Below the pieces are notes generated by a model. That model made no database searches. It saw nothing but the letters and a program-made list of their open reading frames with translations, and was not told the DNA's origin. A program made the position numbers and the translations under genes. From positions 1 through 64,000 of the forward strand of contig JACCRC010000041.1 of assembly GCA_013813765.1 (NCBI GenBank): a stretch of DNA of 64,000 bases. The letters are read 5' to 3'. This DNA comes from Deltaproteobacteria bacterium (GTDB taxonomy: Bacteria; Myxococcota_A; Polyangia; Haliangiales; Haliangiaceae). This document shows positions 1 to 10,859 of this stretch, piece after piece; within the stretch, counting starts at the first letter, position 1; every line of letters begins with the position of its first letter.

Positions 1-359
<359 letters not shown>

Positions 360-400
360 GGTTCAGTTTGCTTTCTGTGTTCGAGCTTTGAAGGGTCGGA

Positions 401-688
401 TCAGTCGAGAACGGCGAGGAGGTCGTCCTCGCGCAGGATGAGGTGCTCGTCGCCGTCGATCTTGATCTCCGAGCCCGAGTACTTCGAGAACAGAACCTTG
501 TCGCCGGCCTTCACGTCGAGCGGGATGATCTTTCCGTCCTTGTCACGCTTGCCCGCGCCGACCGCGATCACCTTGGCCTGGATCGGCTTCTCCTTCGCGG
601 AGTCCGGGATGAACAGGCCGCCGGAGGTCTTGGTCTCTTCTTCGAGGCGCTTGACGAGAATGCGATCGTGCAGTGGACGAATTTTCAT
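401..688 (-). CDS. groS: Co-chaperonin GroES
   Basis: This is the 10-kDa co-chaperonin that caps the GroEL ring. It has 95 residues, the usual family length, beginning [18 protein letters not shown]. The mobile loop ([16 protein letters not shown]) and the C-terminal [12 protein letters not shown] are typical. The ATG at 686-688 is chosen over an upstream in-frame start because the MKIRPLHDR beginning is conserved and the upstream extension would run through the CIRCE operator. It is the first gene of a groES-groEL operon. Confidence 0.97.
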   Translation of the reverse strand: MKIRPLHDRILVKRLEEETKTSGGLFIPDSAKEKPIQAKVIAVGAGKRDKDGKIIPLDVKAGDKVLFSKYSGSEIKIDGDEHLILREDDLLAVLD

Positions 689-717
689 GAACGCCTCTAT
701 AGACACTGCTGGTTGGC

Positions 718-744
718 TTGGCAACCCTCGGCGGTGAGTGCTAA
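718..744 (-). promoter_or_regulatory. CIRCE operator (HrcA binding site) of groES-groEL
   Basis: On the minus strand the site reads TTAGCACTC, nine bases, then GGTTGCCAA. The first half-site is a perfect match to the CIRCE consensus TTAGCACTC-N9-GAGTGCTAA. The second keeps only six of nine positions. It lies 29 bases upstream of the groES start, the usual place for HrcA repression of groESL. The DNA just upstream (745-790) is unusually AT-rich for this genome and probably holds the promoter, but no convincing -35/-10 pair could be fixed. Confidence 0.8.
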
Positions 745-831
745 CAACTTTCGCTAATAATAAATAAAAACAAGCACATAAATCGCACCAATTCGGGCAG
801 GTGCGACTCGAAGCGAGGGTCCTTCGTCTGG

Positions 832-3072
832 ATGGACATGCGAGTGCTTCTGGGAGCGATCCCATTCTTGGGCAGCTGTCTTCTGATCGCGGCCGCGTGT
901 GGCAAGGCCTCTCCGATGGGCGCGGGCGCCGACAGTCCCGTCGACGCCGGTGACGGTGACTCGCAGATGGGAGATGGCGGCGGCAACGGGGACGGCCAGA
1001 CCGGCACCGGCTGCACGACGCCCGGCTTCGCGGTGCCGTGGCCGACGACCGGCTCGACGCCGATGGGCGTCGCGATCGGCGACTTCAATGGAGATGCGCG
1101 GCCAGACCTCGTCGCGGCGAACAGCAGCGACAACACGGTCAGCGTGATGCTCGCGATCGGCGATGGCGTGTTCGGTCCGAAGAACGACTACGCCACCGGG
1201 TCGACCCCGGCGAAGGTCGCGCTCGGCGACTTCAACGGTGACGGCAAGGCCGACCTCGTGGTCGCGAACAGTGGACAGTCCACCGTGTCGATCCTGCTCG
1301 GCAACGACGACGGCACGTTCCAGGCGAAGCGCGATGTCGCCTCCGGAACCTACCCGCAGTGGGTCGAGACCGCGGACGTCAACGGCGACAGCAAGGTCGA
1401 CATCGTCACGGCGAACTCGTCGGCGAGCACGGTCAGCGTGATGCTCGGCAACGGCGATGCGACGTTCGTGAAGACCGACTTCGCGACTGGCAGCTCTCCG
1501 TATGCGGTCTCGATCGCGGACATCAACAACGACGCGAAGCTCGACGTCATCTCGGCGAACTACTCCGCGTCGGGGATCAGCGTGCTGCTCGGCAACGGCG
1601 ACGGCACGCTGCAGGCGAAGCTCGACTACGCGGCGGCGACGAACGCACGCGGCCTGGCCGTCGGCGACGTGAACGGTGACAGCAAGGCCGATGTCGTCGT
1701 CGGTGGCTACAGCGGATCGAACGTCGCGCTGCTGCTCGGCAACGGCAACGGCACGTTTCAGACGAAGACCGACATCCCCGTCGCCGCGAATCCGTACTCC
1801 GTGGGGCTCAAGGACATCGATGGCGACTTCAAGCTCGATCTCGTCGCGGTGAGCTACGGGACGAACACCGCGAGCGTGCTGCGCGGCATCGGCAACGGAA
1901 CGTTCGCGGCGAAGGTCTCGTTCACGACCGGCGCGTCTCCCAGCGGGCTCGCGATCGTCGATGTCAGCGGCGATGCGAAGTTCGATCTCGTGATCCCGAA
2001 CAACGCGAGCGACACGCTCACCGTGCTGCTCGGCGAGGGCACCGGCAGCTTCCGCCAGCGCCGCGACTTCGCGACGGCACCCGGCCCGAGCGCGGTGACC
2101 GCAGCGGACTTCAACGGCGACGGCCTGCGCGATCTGGCGGCGGCCGATGCGACGGCGAACACGGTCAGCGTGCTGCTCGGAAATGGCGACGGCACGTTCC
2201 AGGCGAAGAAGGACGGCGGCACCGGGCTCAACCCGAGCGCGATTGTCGCCGGCGACTTCAACGGCGACTCGCGGCCCGACGTCGCGGTGGTCAACACGAA
2301 CGACTCGACGCTGTCGGTCCTGCTCGGCAACGGCAACGGCACGCTGCAGACCAAGACGAACTACACGACGGGCACGCGGCCCACGTCGATCGCCGCCGGG
2401 GACATGAATGCCGACGGCAAGCTCGACCTGGTGGTCGTCAATCAGAGCAGCAACACGATGTCGCTGTTCCTCGGCAACGGTGACGGCACGTTCATGGCGA
2501 AGAGCGATGTCACGACCGGCACGTCGCCGCTCGCGGTCGCGGTCGCCGACATCACGGGCAACGGTCAGCTCGACGTCGTGACCGCGAACGTCAGCGCGTA
2601 CAACGTCAGCGTTCACAGCGGTAACGGCAACGGCACCTTCCAGCCGAAGCAGGACGCGTACCTCGGCTACCAGCCGAAGAGCATCGCGGTCGGCGACCTG
2701 AACGGCGACGGCAAGCTCGATGTCGCCGTCTCGATGACGACCGATAACATCGGCGTGATGCTCGGCACCGGCACCGGAACGTTCATGCCGCGCGTCGACT
2801 ACGCCGCGGGCTCGGCGCCTGCCGGGCTCGCGATCGGCGACGTCGACGCGGATGGCAAGGCCGACATCGCGGTCGCGATCGACACCGGCAACACGGTCGC
2901 GGTGCTGCGTGGCACCGGCACCGGGACCTTCGGTCCGAAAGTCGACTACGGCACGGGTCTCCGCCCATCGGGCGTGGCGATCGCGGACGTCGATGGCGAC
3001 GGTAAGCAGGACCTCGCGGTCTCCAACAGGGGCAGTGATTCCGTCAGCGTGCTGCGCCTCTCGTGCCACTGA
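832..3072 (+). CDS. FG-GAP/VCBS repeat lipoprotein with 14 repeats
   Basis: A probable surface lipoprotein of 746 residues. A signal peptide ends in a lipobox (IAAAC, Cys23), followed by a Gly/Asp-rich linker to about residue 65. The rest is tandem repeats of about 48-49 residues with the pattern [15 protein letters not shown]...[14 protein letters not shown]. Thirteen full units and one truncated unit can be counted. The DxNxDG-type loops are the calcium-binding motifs of FG-GAP beta-propellers, and fourteen units would suit two seven-bladed propellers. Such proteins usually mediate adhesion or ligand binding; the ligand is unknown here. The start may be ATG 832 or ATG 838. It stands alone, with kynA 43 bases downstream. 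Confidence 0.9.
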   Translation: MDMRVLLGAIPFLGSCLLIAAACGKASPMGAGADSPVDAGDGDSQMGDGGGNGDGQTGTGCTTPGFAVPWPTTGSTPMGVAIGDFNGDARPDLVAANSSDNTVSVMLAIGDGVFGPKNDYATGSTPAKVALGDFNGDGKADLVVANSGQSTVSILLGNDDGTFQAKRDVASGTYPQWVETADVNGDSKVDIVTANSSASTVSVMLGNGDATFVKTDFATGSSPYAVSIADINNDAKLDVISANYSASGISVLLGNGDGTLQAKLDYAAATNARGLAVGDVNGDSKADVVVGGYSGSNVALLLGNGNGTFQTKTDIPVAANPYSVGLKDIDGDFKLDLVAVSYGTNTASVLRGIGNGTFAAKVSFTTGASPSGLAIVDVSGDAKFDLVIPNNASDTLTVLLGEGTGSFRQRRDFATAPGPSAVTAADFNGDGLRDLAAADATANTVSVLLGNGDGTFQAKKDGGTGLNPSAIVAGDFNGDSRPDVAVVNTNDSTLSVLLGNGNGTLQTKTNYTTGTRPTSIAAGDMNADGKLDLVVVNQSSNTMSLFLGNGDGTFMAKSDVTTGTSPLAVAVADITGNGQLDVVTANVSAYNVSVHSGNGNGTFQPKQDAYLGYQPKSIAVGDLNGDGKLDVAVSMTTDNIGVMLGTGTGTFMPRVDYAAGSAPAGLAIGDVDADGKADIAVAIDTGNTVAVLRGTGTGTFGPKVDYGTGLRPSGVAIADVDGDGKQDLAVSNRGSDSVSVLRLSCH

Positions 3073-3115
3073 AAACCGGAGCCCCGCCGCCGCGACCTCG
3101 TGATATCAAGCGCTC

Positions 3116-3819
3116 GTGGCGCTCACCGACTACGAGAAGTACATCCGCACCGAGGAGTTGCTCTCGCTACAGAAGACGCGCGACGCGCTGAGTTGCCACG
3201 ACGAGCTGCAGTTCCAGGTCGTGCACCAGGCGCACGAGCTCTACATGAAGCTGATCGAGCACGAGCTCCGCTTCGTGTGCAGGCTCCTCGCCGACGGTGC
3301 CGCGGCGCGCGCGATCACGACGATGCGGCGGGTCTCGACGGTGCAGCACGTACTGCTCCACTCGGTCGAGCTGCTCGATACGATGGCGCCGACCGACTAC
3401 ATGACGATCCGCACCGGGCTCGGGCGCGGCTCGGGGCAGGAGTCGCCTGGATTCCGCACGATGTTGAAGCTTCCGGGTGAGCTCGTGTGGCCGGCGTTCA
3501 GCGCGTTCCTCGAGAAGCAGGGCGTGACGCTGCGGACAATCTACGACGATCCGCACGCGCATCACCAGCTGTTCCAGCTGTGCGAGGGGCTCGTCGACTA
3601 CGACCAGCTGCTGCAGACGTGGCGCTATCGTCACCTCATGCTCGTGTACCGGATCATCGGCACCGGTACGCCGTCGCTGAAGGGCAAGCACTCCGACCTC
3701 CTCGAGAGCGGGCGCAAGACCCGGTTCTTCCCGGCGCTGTGGGACGTGCGCGACGAGGTGTTCAGCGACTGGACGGCGGCGCAGGCGGCGAAGGGCAAAG
3801 AGACCGGCTACCACGGCTG

Positions 3820-3820
<1 letters not shown>
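3116..3820 (+). CDS. kynA: Tryptophan 2,3-dioxygenase
   Basis: A heme enzyme that opens the indole ring of L-tryptophan to N-formylkynurenine, the first step of the kynurenine pathway. It has 234 residues, somewhat short for the family (about 260-290). Family signatures are DYEKYIRTEELLSLQ at the N-terminus, HQAHELYMKLIEHEL (His37 matching the distal active-site His), and WRYRHLMLVYRIIGTG (His173 matching the proximal heme ligand). The protein starts at GTG 3116. Its stop overlaps the ATG of the next small gene, and kynureninase follows that gene, so the three are probably co-transcribed. No kynurenine formamidase gene is seen between them. Confidence 0.93.
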
Positions 3821-4227
<407 letters not shown>

Positions 4228-4240
4228 TATCCCAGCCGGC

Positions 4241-5407
4241 ATGGCTGATCCTGTTGCCGAGAGCCTGCTCGAGTACCGCAAGGAGTTCCCTGCGCTCGAG
4301 AGCTGTGTCCATCTGATCTCGCACTCGCTCGGCTGCGTGCCGGCGAAGGCGAAGGACGACCTCGGGGCGTTCTTCGATCTGTGGCAGACGAAGTCGATCA
4401 CCGCGTGGAGCGACTGGCTGCCCGAGGTCGATCGCGCTGCAGAGCGGATCTCGAAGATCATCTCGGCGCCGCCAAACACCGTGGTCATGCACCAGAACGT
4501 GTCGGGCATCATGGCGGTGCTCGCGTCGTGCTTCGACTACAAGCCCGAGCGCAACAAGGTCGTCTACGAGGCGCTGCAGTTCCCGACGGTGTCGTACGTG
4601 TGGCAGGCGGAGCAGCGGCGCGGTGCGGAGTGCGTGCTCGTGCCGTCGAAGGACGGGACGACGATCGATACCGATGCGATGTGCGCTGCGATCGACGAGA
4701 AGACGCTCGTCGTTCCGATCTCGCACGTCGTGTTCTCGTCGGCGTACATCCAGGACATCAAGAAGATCTGCGCGCGCGCGAAGGAAGTCGGCGCGCACGT
4801 GATCCTCGATTGCTACCAGTCGATCGGAACGGTGCCGCTCGATGTCACCGAGCTCGGCGTGTCGTTCGCGTGCGGTGGCTCCGTGAAGTACCTGTGCGGC
4901 GGCCCCGGAGCTGCGTGGCTGTACGTGCGCAAGGATCTGATCGAGCAGTTCGCTCCGCGCGTCACCGGCTGGTTCGGCAACGAAGCGCCGTTCGCGTTCA
5001 CGATGCCCGACCAGAGCTACGCGGATAACATCTGGCGCTACATGGGTGGCACGCCGGCGGTGGCGGCGCTGTACCAGTCGCGCGCCGGGCAGACGATCAT
5101 CGGCGAGATCGGCGTCCGCAAGATCCGCGACAAGAGCCTCGTGATGACCCAGCTGTGCATCGACTGGGTCGATGAGCTCGGCATGAAGCTCAACAGCCCG
5201 CGCCCGGCGGAAATAAGGGGCGGCTCCGTGGTGTTTGATTTCGTGGGCGCTGCCGATGTCTGCCGCGAGCTGAATCGCCGCAAGTTCTTCTGCGATCACC
5301 GGCCCACCGCGGGGATCCGGATCGCGCCGCACTTCTACACGAAGCCGTCGGAGATCGAGGCGTTCTTTACCGAGCTGAAGAAGATCCGAGGCGCCACGTC
5401 CAAGTGA
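4241..5407 (+). CDS. kynU: Kynureninase / class V aminotransferase-fold PLP enzyme
   Basis: A PLP-dependent enzyme of 388 residues that would cleave kynurenine to anthranilate and alanine. It shows the class V fold: HLISHSLGCVP at the N-terminus, VVMHQNVSGIMA, the PLP-binding aspartate region HVILDCYQSIGTVPLD, and the Schiff-base lysine in GGSVKYLCGGPG (Lys216). The later WFGNEAPF and MGGTPAVAAL motifs resemble kynureninases. Sequence alone cannot fully exclude another class V aminotransferase, but the neighbouring tryptophan dioxygenase favours kynureninase. ATG 4241 is 13 bases after the previous stop. The stop overlaps the GTG of the following kinase gene (GTGA). Confidence 0.85.
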   Translation: MADPVAESLLEYRKEFPALESCVHLISHSLGCVPAKAKDDLGAFFDLWQTKSITAWSDWLPEVDRAAERISKIISAPPNTVVMHQNVSGIMAVLASCFDYKPERNKVVYEALQFPTVSYVWQAEQRRGAECVLVPSKDGTTIDTDAMCAAIDEKTLVVPISHVVFSSAYIQDIKKICARAKEVGAHVILDCYQSIGTVPLDVTELGVSFACGGSVKYLCGGPGAAWLYVRKDLIEQFAPRVTGWFGNEAPFAFTMPDQSYADNIWRYMGGTPAVAALYQSRAGQTIIGEIGVRKIRDKSLVMTQLCIDWVDELGMKLNSPRPAEIRGGSVVFDFVGAADVCRELNRRKFFCDHRPTAGIRIAPHFYTKPSEIEAFFTELKKIRGATSK

Positions 5408-7401
5408 GCATCGACTCCGAGGCTGATCTCCCGTACGGCACGCGGATCGGGCGGTTCGTCGTGACTGGTGAGCTCGGCAAGGGCGGGATGGGGATCGTCT
5501 ACCGCGCGCACGATCCCGAGCTCGATCGTCACGTCGCGCTCAAGATCCTCCGCGCAGCCCAGGCGACCGAGGAGGAGCGCATGCGCATGCTTCGCGAGGG
5601 GCAGGCGATGGCGCGGGTCACGCACCCGAACGTGATCACCGTGTACGAGGTCGGCCGCCAGGACAGCATCGTGTTCCTCGCGCAGGAGCTGCTCGACGAC
5701 GGCACGCTCGCGGGCTGGCTGAAGCAGAAGCACACGCACGCGGAGATCCTCGAGAAGTTCGCGGCGGCGGGGCGCGGGCTCGAGGCCGCGCATGCAGCGG
5801 GGCTCGTGCACCGTGACTTCAAGCCCGAGAACGTGCTGCTCGGCAAGGACGGGCGCGTGCGTGTCGCCGACTTCGGGCTCGCGCGTGCGCTCGGCACCGA
5901 TGACACCCTGCCGGCGGAGACGCGCGCGAACATCGCGGCTGCGCAGATGGAGCTCGCGCGCAGTCCGATGAGCCCGCTGACGCGCACGGGTGCGGTGATG
6001 GGCACGCCGATGTTCATGGCGCCGGAGCAGCACGCCGGCGAGCGCGCCGACGAGCGTTCGGATCAGTTCGCGTTCTGCGTCGCGCTCCATCACGCGCTTT
6101 ACGGGGACTGGCCGTTCCCCGCGCCGACCGCGGCCGCGCTCGCGAACGCAGTGTTGAAGGGCAAGCTCCAGCCGCCACCGAAGGGGCACGGGGTGCCGGA
6201 GCGATTGCGACGTATTCTGCTTCGCGGGCTGTCGGTGAAGTCGTCGGATCGCTATCCGTCGATGTCGGCGCTGCTCGCGGATCTGCAGCGGCCGCCGAGC
6301 CGTGCGGGACGCCAGTTCGCGATCGCGATGGGTGCGATCTTGCTCGTGACCGGTGCGGTCGTCGGCGGTTACGTGCTGCGCTCGCGCGAGCCGAGCAAGC
6401 AGGCGCCGCTCGCCGCGTTCGACGCGAAGTCGCTGACGAACGACAAGGGCACGACGTGGCTGCTGACGATGATCGAGCGCGATCGGCTCGACGACGCGGC
6501 GGAGAAGTACGAGATGGCCGCGCAGCTCACGAAGCAGAACGCGCAGCCGCAGCAGACCTCCGTGGCGGAGTCCGCGGAGGCGCTGGTGCTCGCGCTGCGC
6601 GGTCAGCTCGCCTCGGCGAGGACGCACTTCGCGTCGGCGGTGAAAGGGCAGGGGGCCGATCCGATCGCGGGGGCGTATGCGCACCTCGCCGGCGCGGCGA
6701 TCGCGCTCGAGTCCGGAGACCTGCGGGGTGCGCGCACGCACGGGGCCGCATGTGCGAGCTCGTTCTCGGCGAGCTCGCCGGGGCTCGCGGCACTGTGCTA
6801 CGAGCTCGTCGGCGAGGCGGCGGCTGCGGCGGACGATCGCGCCGGTGCGCGTGACGCGTTTGGCGACGGGCGCGATCTGGCGAGATCCGGTCCGGGCGCG
6901 CTCGGGATCGAGGTCGCCGCGGTGGAGCTCGAGCTCGACGACGGCAAGCACGACGCCGTTGCAACGAAGGCCGCCGCGTTGCGCGAGACCGCCGGTGATG
7001 CCGGCGCGACGCGCGCGGAGGCCGCAGCGTGGATCCTGATCGCGCGCGCACACTTCGCCGAGGGGGCGTCGCAGCAGGCCCTCGAGGATCTCGGCAAGGT
7101 GAAGGCAGCGTCGCTCGAGTCGTTCGCACTGCGCACCGAGCACCAGCTCGCGTCGGGCATGGCGCACGCGCTGCTCGGCGATCCGGATGAAGGATTCGAC
7201 CGGATCGAAGCGGCGCGGAAAGAGGCCGAGGCGCAAGGCGCGGCGGGCCACGTGCTGGCGGCGCGGCTCGCACGTGTCGAGGTGCTCGTTCTGCTCGGCA
7301 AGCCGGAGGCCGCCGATGAACGGGCCGCGCTGATCAAGGACGCGAAAGCGAAGGGCTTCGCGCGGATCGCGAAGCTCGCCGAGACGATCGATCAGCGCTG
7401 A
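5404..7401 (+). CDS. Membrane Ser/Thr protein kinase with extracytoplasmic TPR-like domain
   Basis: An eukaryotic-like kinase of 665 residues. The kinase domain (about 15-295) has the glycine loop GELGKGGMGIVYRA, Lys47 (VALKIL), HRDFKPEN (Asp138, with Phe in place of the common Leu), DFG at 156-158 and the APEQ motif. One transmembrane segment follows (about 303-323, AIAMGAILLVTGAVVGGYVL). The roughly 330-residue C-terminal part is Ala-rich and helical, resembling TPR repeats, and would lie in the periplasm. The GTG start overlaps the kynureninase stop by four bases, so it is translated from the same message. All catalytic residues are present, so activity is likely. Confidence 0.92.
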   Translation: MSIDSEADLPYGTRIGRFVVTGELGKGGMGIVYRAHDPELDRHVALKILRAAQATEEERMRMLREGQAMARVTHPNVITVYEVGRQDSIVFLAQELLDDGTLAGWLKQKHTHAEILEKFAAAGRGLEAAHAAGLVHRDFKPENVLLGKDGRVRVADFGLARALGTDDTLPAETRANIAAAQMELARSPMSPLTRTGAVMGTPMFMAPEQHAGERADERSDQFAFCVALHHALYGDWPFPAPTAAALANAVLKGKLQPPPKGHGVPERLRRILLRGLSVKSSDRYPSMSALLADLQRPPSRAGRQFAIAMGAILLVTGAVVGGYVLRSREPSKQAPLAAFDAKSLTNDKGTTWLLTMIERDRLDDAAEKYEMAAQLTKQNAQPQQTSVAESAEALVLALRGQLASARTHFASAVKGQGADPIAGAYAHLAGAAIALESGDLRGARTHGAACASSFSASSPGLAALCYELVGEAAAAADDRAGARDAFGDGRDLARSGPGALGIEVAAVELELDDGKHDAVATKAAALRETAGDAGATRAEAAAWILIARAHFAEGASQQALEDLGKVKAASLESFALRTEHQLASGMAHALLGDPDEGFDRIEAARKEAEAQGAAGHVLAARLARVEVLVLLGKPEAADERAALIKDAKAKGFARIAKLAETIDQR

Positions 7402-7421
7402 TCCGGGCTATGGTTCCCGCG

Positions 7422-8351
7422 ATGGCGGATTGTCTGCTCTGCGGCAAGGATCACCCCGACGAGCCGCCGTGCCGCCTGCTGCGCACGGGACAGCAGCTCG
7501 ACAAGTACACGCTCGGTCCCGCGATCGGCATCGGCGGCATCGCCGCGGTGTACGAGGCAAAGCACCCGGTGCTGAACAAGACCGTGGCCGTGAAGATCCT
7601 GCACGCGCGTTACGCGAAGGACGTGGAGCTCTCGCAGCGCTTCGTACGCGAGGCGCGCGAGACGGCGGCGCTGGGGCATCCCGCGTTCGTCGCGGTGCAC
7701 GACGCGGGTACGACGACCGATGGCTGCGCGTACATCGAGATGGATCGACTCGAGGGGCGCGAGCTGTACTCCATGCGCAGGGACGTGGGGCCGCTCGCCG
7801 TCGAGCAGGTGGTGTGGATCTCGATCTCGATCCTCGATGCACTCACCGTGCTCCACGGGCGCGGCGTGATCCACCGCGATCTGAAGACGCAGAACATCTA
7901 CATCTGCCCGACGCCCGCGGGCGATCAGGTCAAGCTCCTCGATCTCGGGTTCGCGAAGGTGGAGGACGAGCTCAAGCTGACGTCGAAGGATCAGATCCTC
8001 GGCACGCCGTTCTACATCAGCCCCGAGCAGTACCTGAATCCATCGGGCGTGGATGGCCGCGCGGATCTGTTCTCGCTCGGCGTCGTGATGTTCGAGCTGC
8101 TCGTCGGCGACTGGCCGTACACGTGGACGAACAAGCGCGATCTGCTCTCCAAGGTGATGGACGGCGATCTCGAGCGCCACCCGATCGCGCGGCGGCCCGG
8201 CGTGCCCGCGTGGCTCGACGAGATCGTGGCGAGGTCCCTCGCGTTCAAGAAGGAGGATCGATTCGAGAACGCGGCGGCGATGAAGGCCGCGCTCGAACAG
8301 GGGCCGCGGGCGGAGAAGCCCGGGATCCTGAAGCGTCTATTCGGCGGCTGA
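7422..8351 (+). CDS. Soluble Ser/Thr protein kinase with Cys-rich N-terminus and DLG motif
   Basis: A cytoplasmic kinase of 309 residues with no transmembrane segment. Before the kinase domain is a short Cys-rich stretch, MADCLLCGKDHPDEPPC, that could bind zinc. The domain has GIGGIAAVYEA, Lys58 (VAVKIL), HRDLKTQN (151-158) and DLG (174-176) instead of DFG, then GTPFYISPEQ. The DLG variant keeps the metal-binding Asp, so activity is expected. ATG 7422 is preferred because it begins the Cys motif; ATG 7410 is also possible. It lies 20 bases after the preceding kinase gene. Its last 15 bases overlap the convergent gene at 8337. Confidence 0.9.
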   Translation: MADCLLCGKDHPDEPPCRLLRTGQQLDKYTLGPAIGIGGIAAVYEAKHPVLNKTVAVKILHARYAKDVELSQRFVREARETAALGHPAFVAVHDAGTTTDGCAYIEMDRLEGRELYSMRRDVGPLAVEQVVWISISILDALTVLHGRGVIHRDLKTQNIYICPTPAGDQVKLLDLGFAKVEDELKLTSKDQILGTPFYISPEQYLNPSGVDGRADLFSLGVVMFELLVGDWPYTWTNKRDLLSKVMDGDLERHPIARRPGVPAWLDEIVARSLAFKKEDRFENAAAMKAALEQGPRAEKPGILKRLFGG

Positions 8352-10859
8352 GGCAGCCGATCGTCGACGGCGACGTAGCACGAGCACCACGACGAGCACC
8401 GGCCACGCGGCGCTCGGATCGCTCGTGCGGCAGTCGCAGGCATAGAAGCTCTTCGAGTCGACGGTGCTGTCCTGATCGGCGATGCCGAGCCCGGTGAGCA
8501 TGACGCTCAGCGTGCCGGTCGACGACTCGACGGTGAGCGTCGCGGTGCGCAGCCCGATCTTCGCCGGCGCGAAGTTGACGTTGATCGTCGCGACCTGGTT
8601 CGGCGCGAGCATCGCGGGGAGCGGGGCAGGGGAGTCATCGCGGAACTCACCCTCGGGGTCGATGAACGGGCCCGACAGCGCCATTGGCTGCATGCCGCAG
8701 TTCTGGATCTTGATGACGTGCGGCTCGCCGACCGCGCGCAGCCTGACGCCTTCGAAGTCCACGAGTTGCGGAGCGATCGCGCCGCCCTCCGCGACGAACT
8801 CGGCGGTGACGGTCGTCCGCGGCGATGGATCACCGAACACGTCCGTGGTCCACACGAGCACGTCGGCCTGCACGCCCTTCGCCATCTGTCGCAGCGGCGT
8901 GACCTCGACGCTCGCGGTCTGGCCCGCCGGCAGCGAGTACGGATACGCGACCGGCGACGTGTACATCAGCTGGAACGGCGACGCCGACATCCTGTCGAGC
9001 ACCGGCTGCGCGCCGAGGTTGATCGTCGCGGTCCCCGAGGCCTTGAGCCGCGCCGTGGCTCCGGTGGTCGCCTGCCCGACGCAGAAGCTGCCGATGCGGA
9101 GCTGCGTCGGATACTCGAGCGCCGCGGTGACGACCTTTCCGGTGACCGGGATCGTGAGCGTGTCCCCGCCGGCTGTGACCTCGATCGTGCCCGTGAGCTC
9201 GCGATCCATCGTACCGGCGTCGATCGTGACGTCGAACGTGATGGGCGCCGCCGCGGTGATCTGCGAGCCGGTCGGCGCCGTGACCGCGACGCCGGGGATC
9301 TGCGTCACCAGCGCGGGAGGCGAGTCGATCGTCAGCGGAGGTCCGGACGTCTTCAGCGTGATCGTGCGGGTGACCCGCGGGCTGCCGGTCCGGATCTCGC
9401 CGAGCTGCACGCTCGACGGTGTCGAGAACAAGCTGCCGGCGGTGCCGGTGCACCGGACCTCGATCATCAGCGGACTTCCGCTCTGCGCCGTCGGGGCGGT
9501 GATGTCGAGGTCCGCCGTGTACAGCATCGCGTCGGGCGGCGTGCACGTGACGGTGATCTGGCGAAGCGACGACGCACCGATGTTCGTGGGATTCGGAGCG
9601 ACCCCGAATGCGCCCGCGGTCTGGGTCAGCATCAGGTTGACCGGATCGAGAACCAGGTTGCCGTCGTTGCGAAGGTCGAACGTCGCCGATGTCGGGATCC
9701 CGATCGGCGTGGTGCCGAGATCGAGCGTCGGCGGATTTCCCAGGTTCGTCGACAGCGCGAGCGTCGCTCCCTGGCCCGTCCCGTTGAGCTGCACCGGGAA
9801 CATCGGCATGAGCGGATCGTTGGAGTTGATCGTGAGCGTCGCGTTACGCGGTCCGATCGCGGACGGCGTGAACGTCGTGATGATGTCGAACGAGCCGGTT
9901 GCGGGGAGCGTGCACGGGAACGAGAGGCAGCCGCCGGTCGTCGAGTACGACCAGTCGGCGCTCCCCGACTGCGCGATCGAGGTGATCGTCAGACTTCCCA
10001 TTCCGATGTTGCTGACGCGGACCATGCTCGATGCTGACCCCGCGCCGACCGGCCTCATCAGCGGGACCGTCGATGGGTTCACGCTGATCGCCGGTGTGCC
10101 GCCGGCGCTCGTGCCGTTGCAGGTGAGGAGGATCGCCGGGAACACCCGCGTCCCGCCGTTGCCGACGATGTGCAGCGGCGCGGTGTGCATTCCGACGGTC
10201 TGCGGCGAGCACGTCACCGTGACGTTGAACATGCCCATCGGCGGCACGATGATCGGCGCATCGCAGCCCGGTCCGTTCGCGAGGCACGGCGCGCCGATCG
10301 CGAAGTTGCCGTTCTGATCGCCGAGCTGCAGCGAGATCAACGTCGACTGCGGGTTCGACATCGGGTTCAGCACCGTGATCGACTGCGGCGCGCTCGTCGA
10401 TCCCACCGGCACGTCGGGGAAGCTCACGCTCGACGGGGACGGCATGAACATCGTCGTGCCCTCGGTGATGCACAGCCCGGTGTAGCTCGTGAACACCTGA
10501 GCCCCGGCTCCATTGATGTTCTGCTTGCAGCGGCGAATGCCGTAGGTGGGCGTTCCCGTGCAGCCGATGCCAATGCCCTGCATCCCGCCCGGACCCAGCG
10601 TGAACGGAGGCGATGGCGACCCGAAGCCACTGACTCCGGTCGCGGTGCACGAGCTGTCGGGCGTGATCGACGCGACCGACGCTGCCGCATCGCCCGTGTT
10701 GCGCAGCATGCCGCTGCCGCTACCGCCGCTGTTCAGCGGCGTGTGGACCTCGATCACCGGCGGAGTCACCGACAGGATCGGGGCGCTCATGCTGATCGAG
10801 ACACAGCCCACGACGATTCCGAGCGCGAGACCGCGTCTGATCCACCGTCGACGCGTCAC
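8337..10859 (-). CDS. Surface protein of ASH/choice-of-anchor-D repeats with MYXO-CTERM-like tail
   Basis: A secreted protein of 840 residues. The N-terminus has a twin-arginine-like basic region and hydrophobic core (RRRWIRRGLALGIVVGC). The body consists of repeated beta-sandwich domains of the ASPM-SPD2-Hydin type, seen as recurring phrases such as VGSTSAPQSITVLN, IGPRNATLTINSNDP and IGLRTATLTVESS. The end is CDCRTSDPSAAWPVLVVVLV followed by five arginines: cysteine, hydrophobic helix, Arg cluster. This is the layout of a MYXO-CTERM sorting tail. The GTG start overlaps the stop of the upstream OMP gene by four bases (GTGA), placing it last in a three-gene unit. Function is otherwise unknown. 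Confidence 0.85.
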   Translation of the reverse strand: MTRRRWIRRGLALGIVVGCVSISMSAPILSVTPPVIEVHTPLNSGGSGSGMLRNTGDAAASVASITPDSSCTATGVSGFGSPSPPFTLGPGGMQGIGIGCTGTPTYGIRRCKQNINGAGAQVFTSYTGLCITEGTTMFMPSPSSVSFPDVPVGSTSAPQSITVLNPMSNPQSTLISLQLGDQNGNFAIGAPCLANGPGCDAPIIVPPMGMFNVTVTCSPQTVGMHTAPLHIVGNGGTRVFPAILLTCNGTSAGGTPAISVNPSTVPLMRPVGAGSASSMVRVSNIGMGSLTITSIAQSGSADWSYSTTGGCLSFPCTLPATGSFDIITTFTPSAIGPRNATLTINSNDPLMPMFPVQLNGTGQGATLALSTNLGNPPTLDLGTTPIGIPTSATFDLRNDGNLVLDPVNLMLTQTAGAFGVAPNPTNIGASSLRQITVTCTPPDAMLYTADLDITAPTAQSGSPLMIEVRCTGTAGSLFSTPSSVQLGEIRTGSPRVTRTITLKTSGPPLTIDSPPALVTQIPGVAVTAPTGSQITAAAPITFDVTIDAGTMDRELTGTIEVTAGGDTLTIPVTGKVVTAALEYPTQLRIGSFCVGQATTGATARLKASGTATINLGAQPVLDRMSASPFQLMYTSPVAYPYSLPAGQTASVEVTPLRQMAKGVQADVLVWTTDVFGDPSPRTTVTAEFVAEGGAIAPQLVDFEGVRLRAVGEPHVIKIQNCGMQPMALSGPFIDPEGEFRDDSPAPLPAMLAPNQVATINVNFAPAKIGLRTATLTVESSTGTLSVMLTGLGIADQDSTVDSKSFYACDCRTSDPSAAWPVLVVVLVLRRRRRSAASAAE

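Noticed and set aside
754-3069. 771-residue open frame on the minus strand opposite the FG-GAP gene
   Set aside because: It mirrors the tandem repeats of the plus-strand gene, is Arg/Val/Asp-biased without recognisable domains, and would cover the groES promoter region.
5335-7251. 638-residue minus-strand frame opposite the first kinase
   Set aside because: Arg/His/Leu-rich shadow of a GC-rich gene; the plus-strand kinase has all catalytic motifs.
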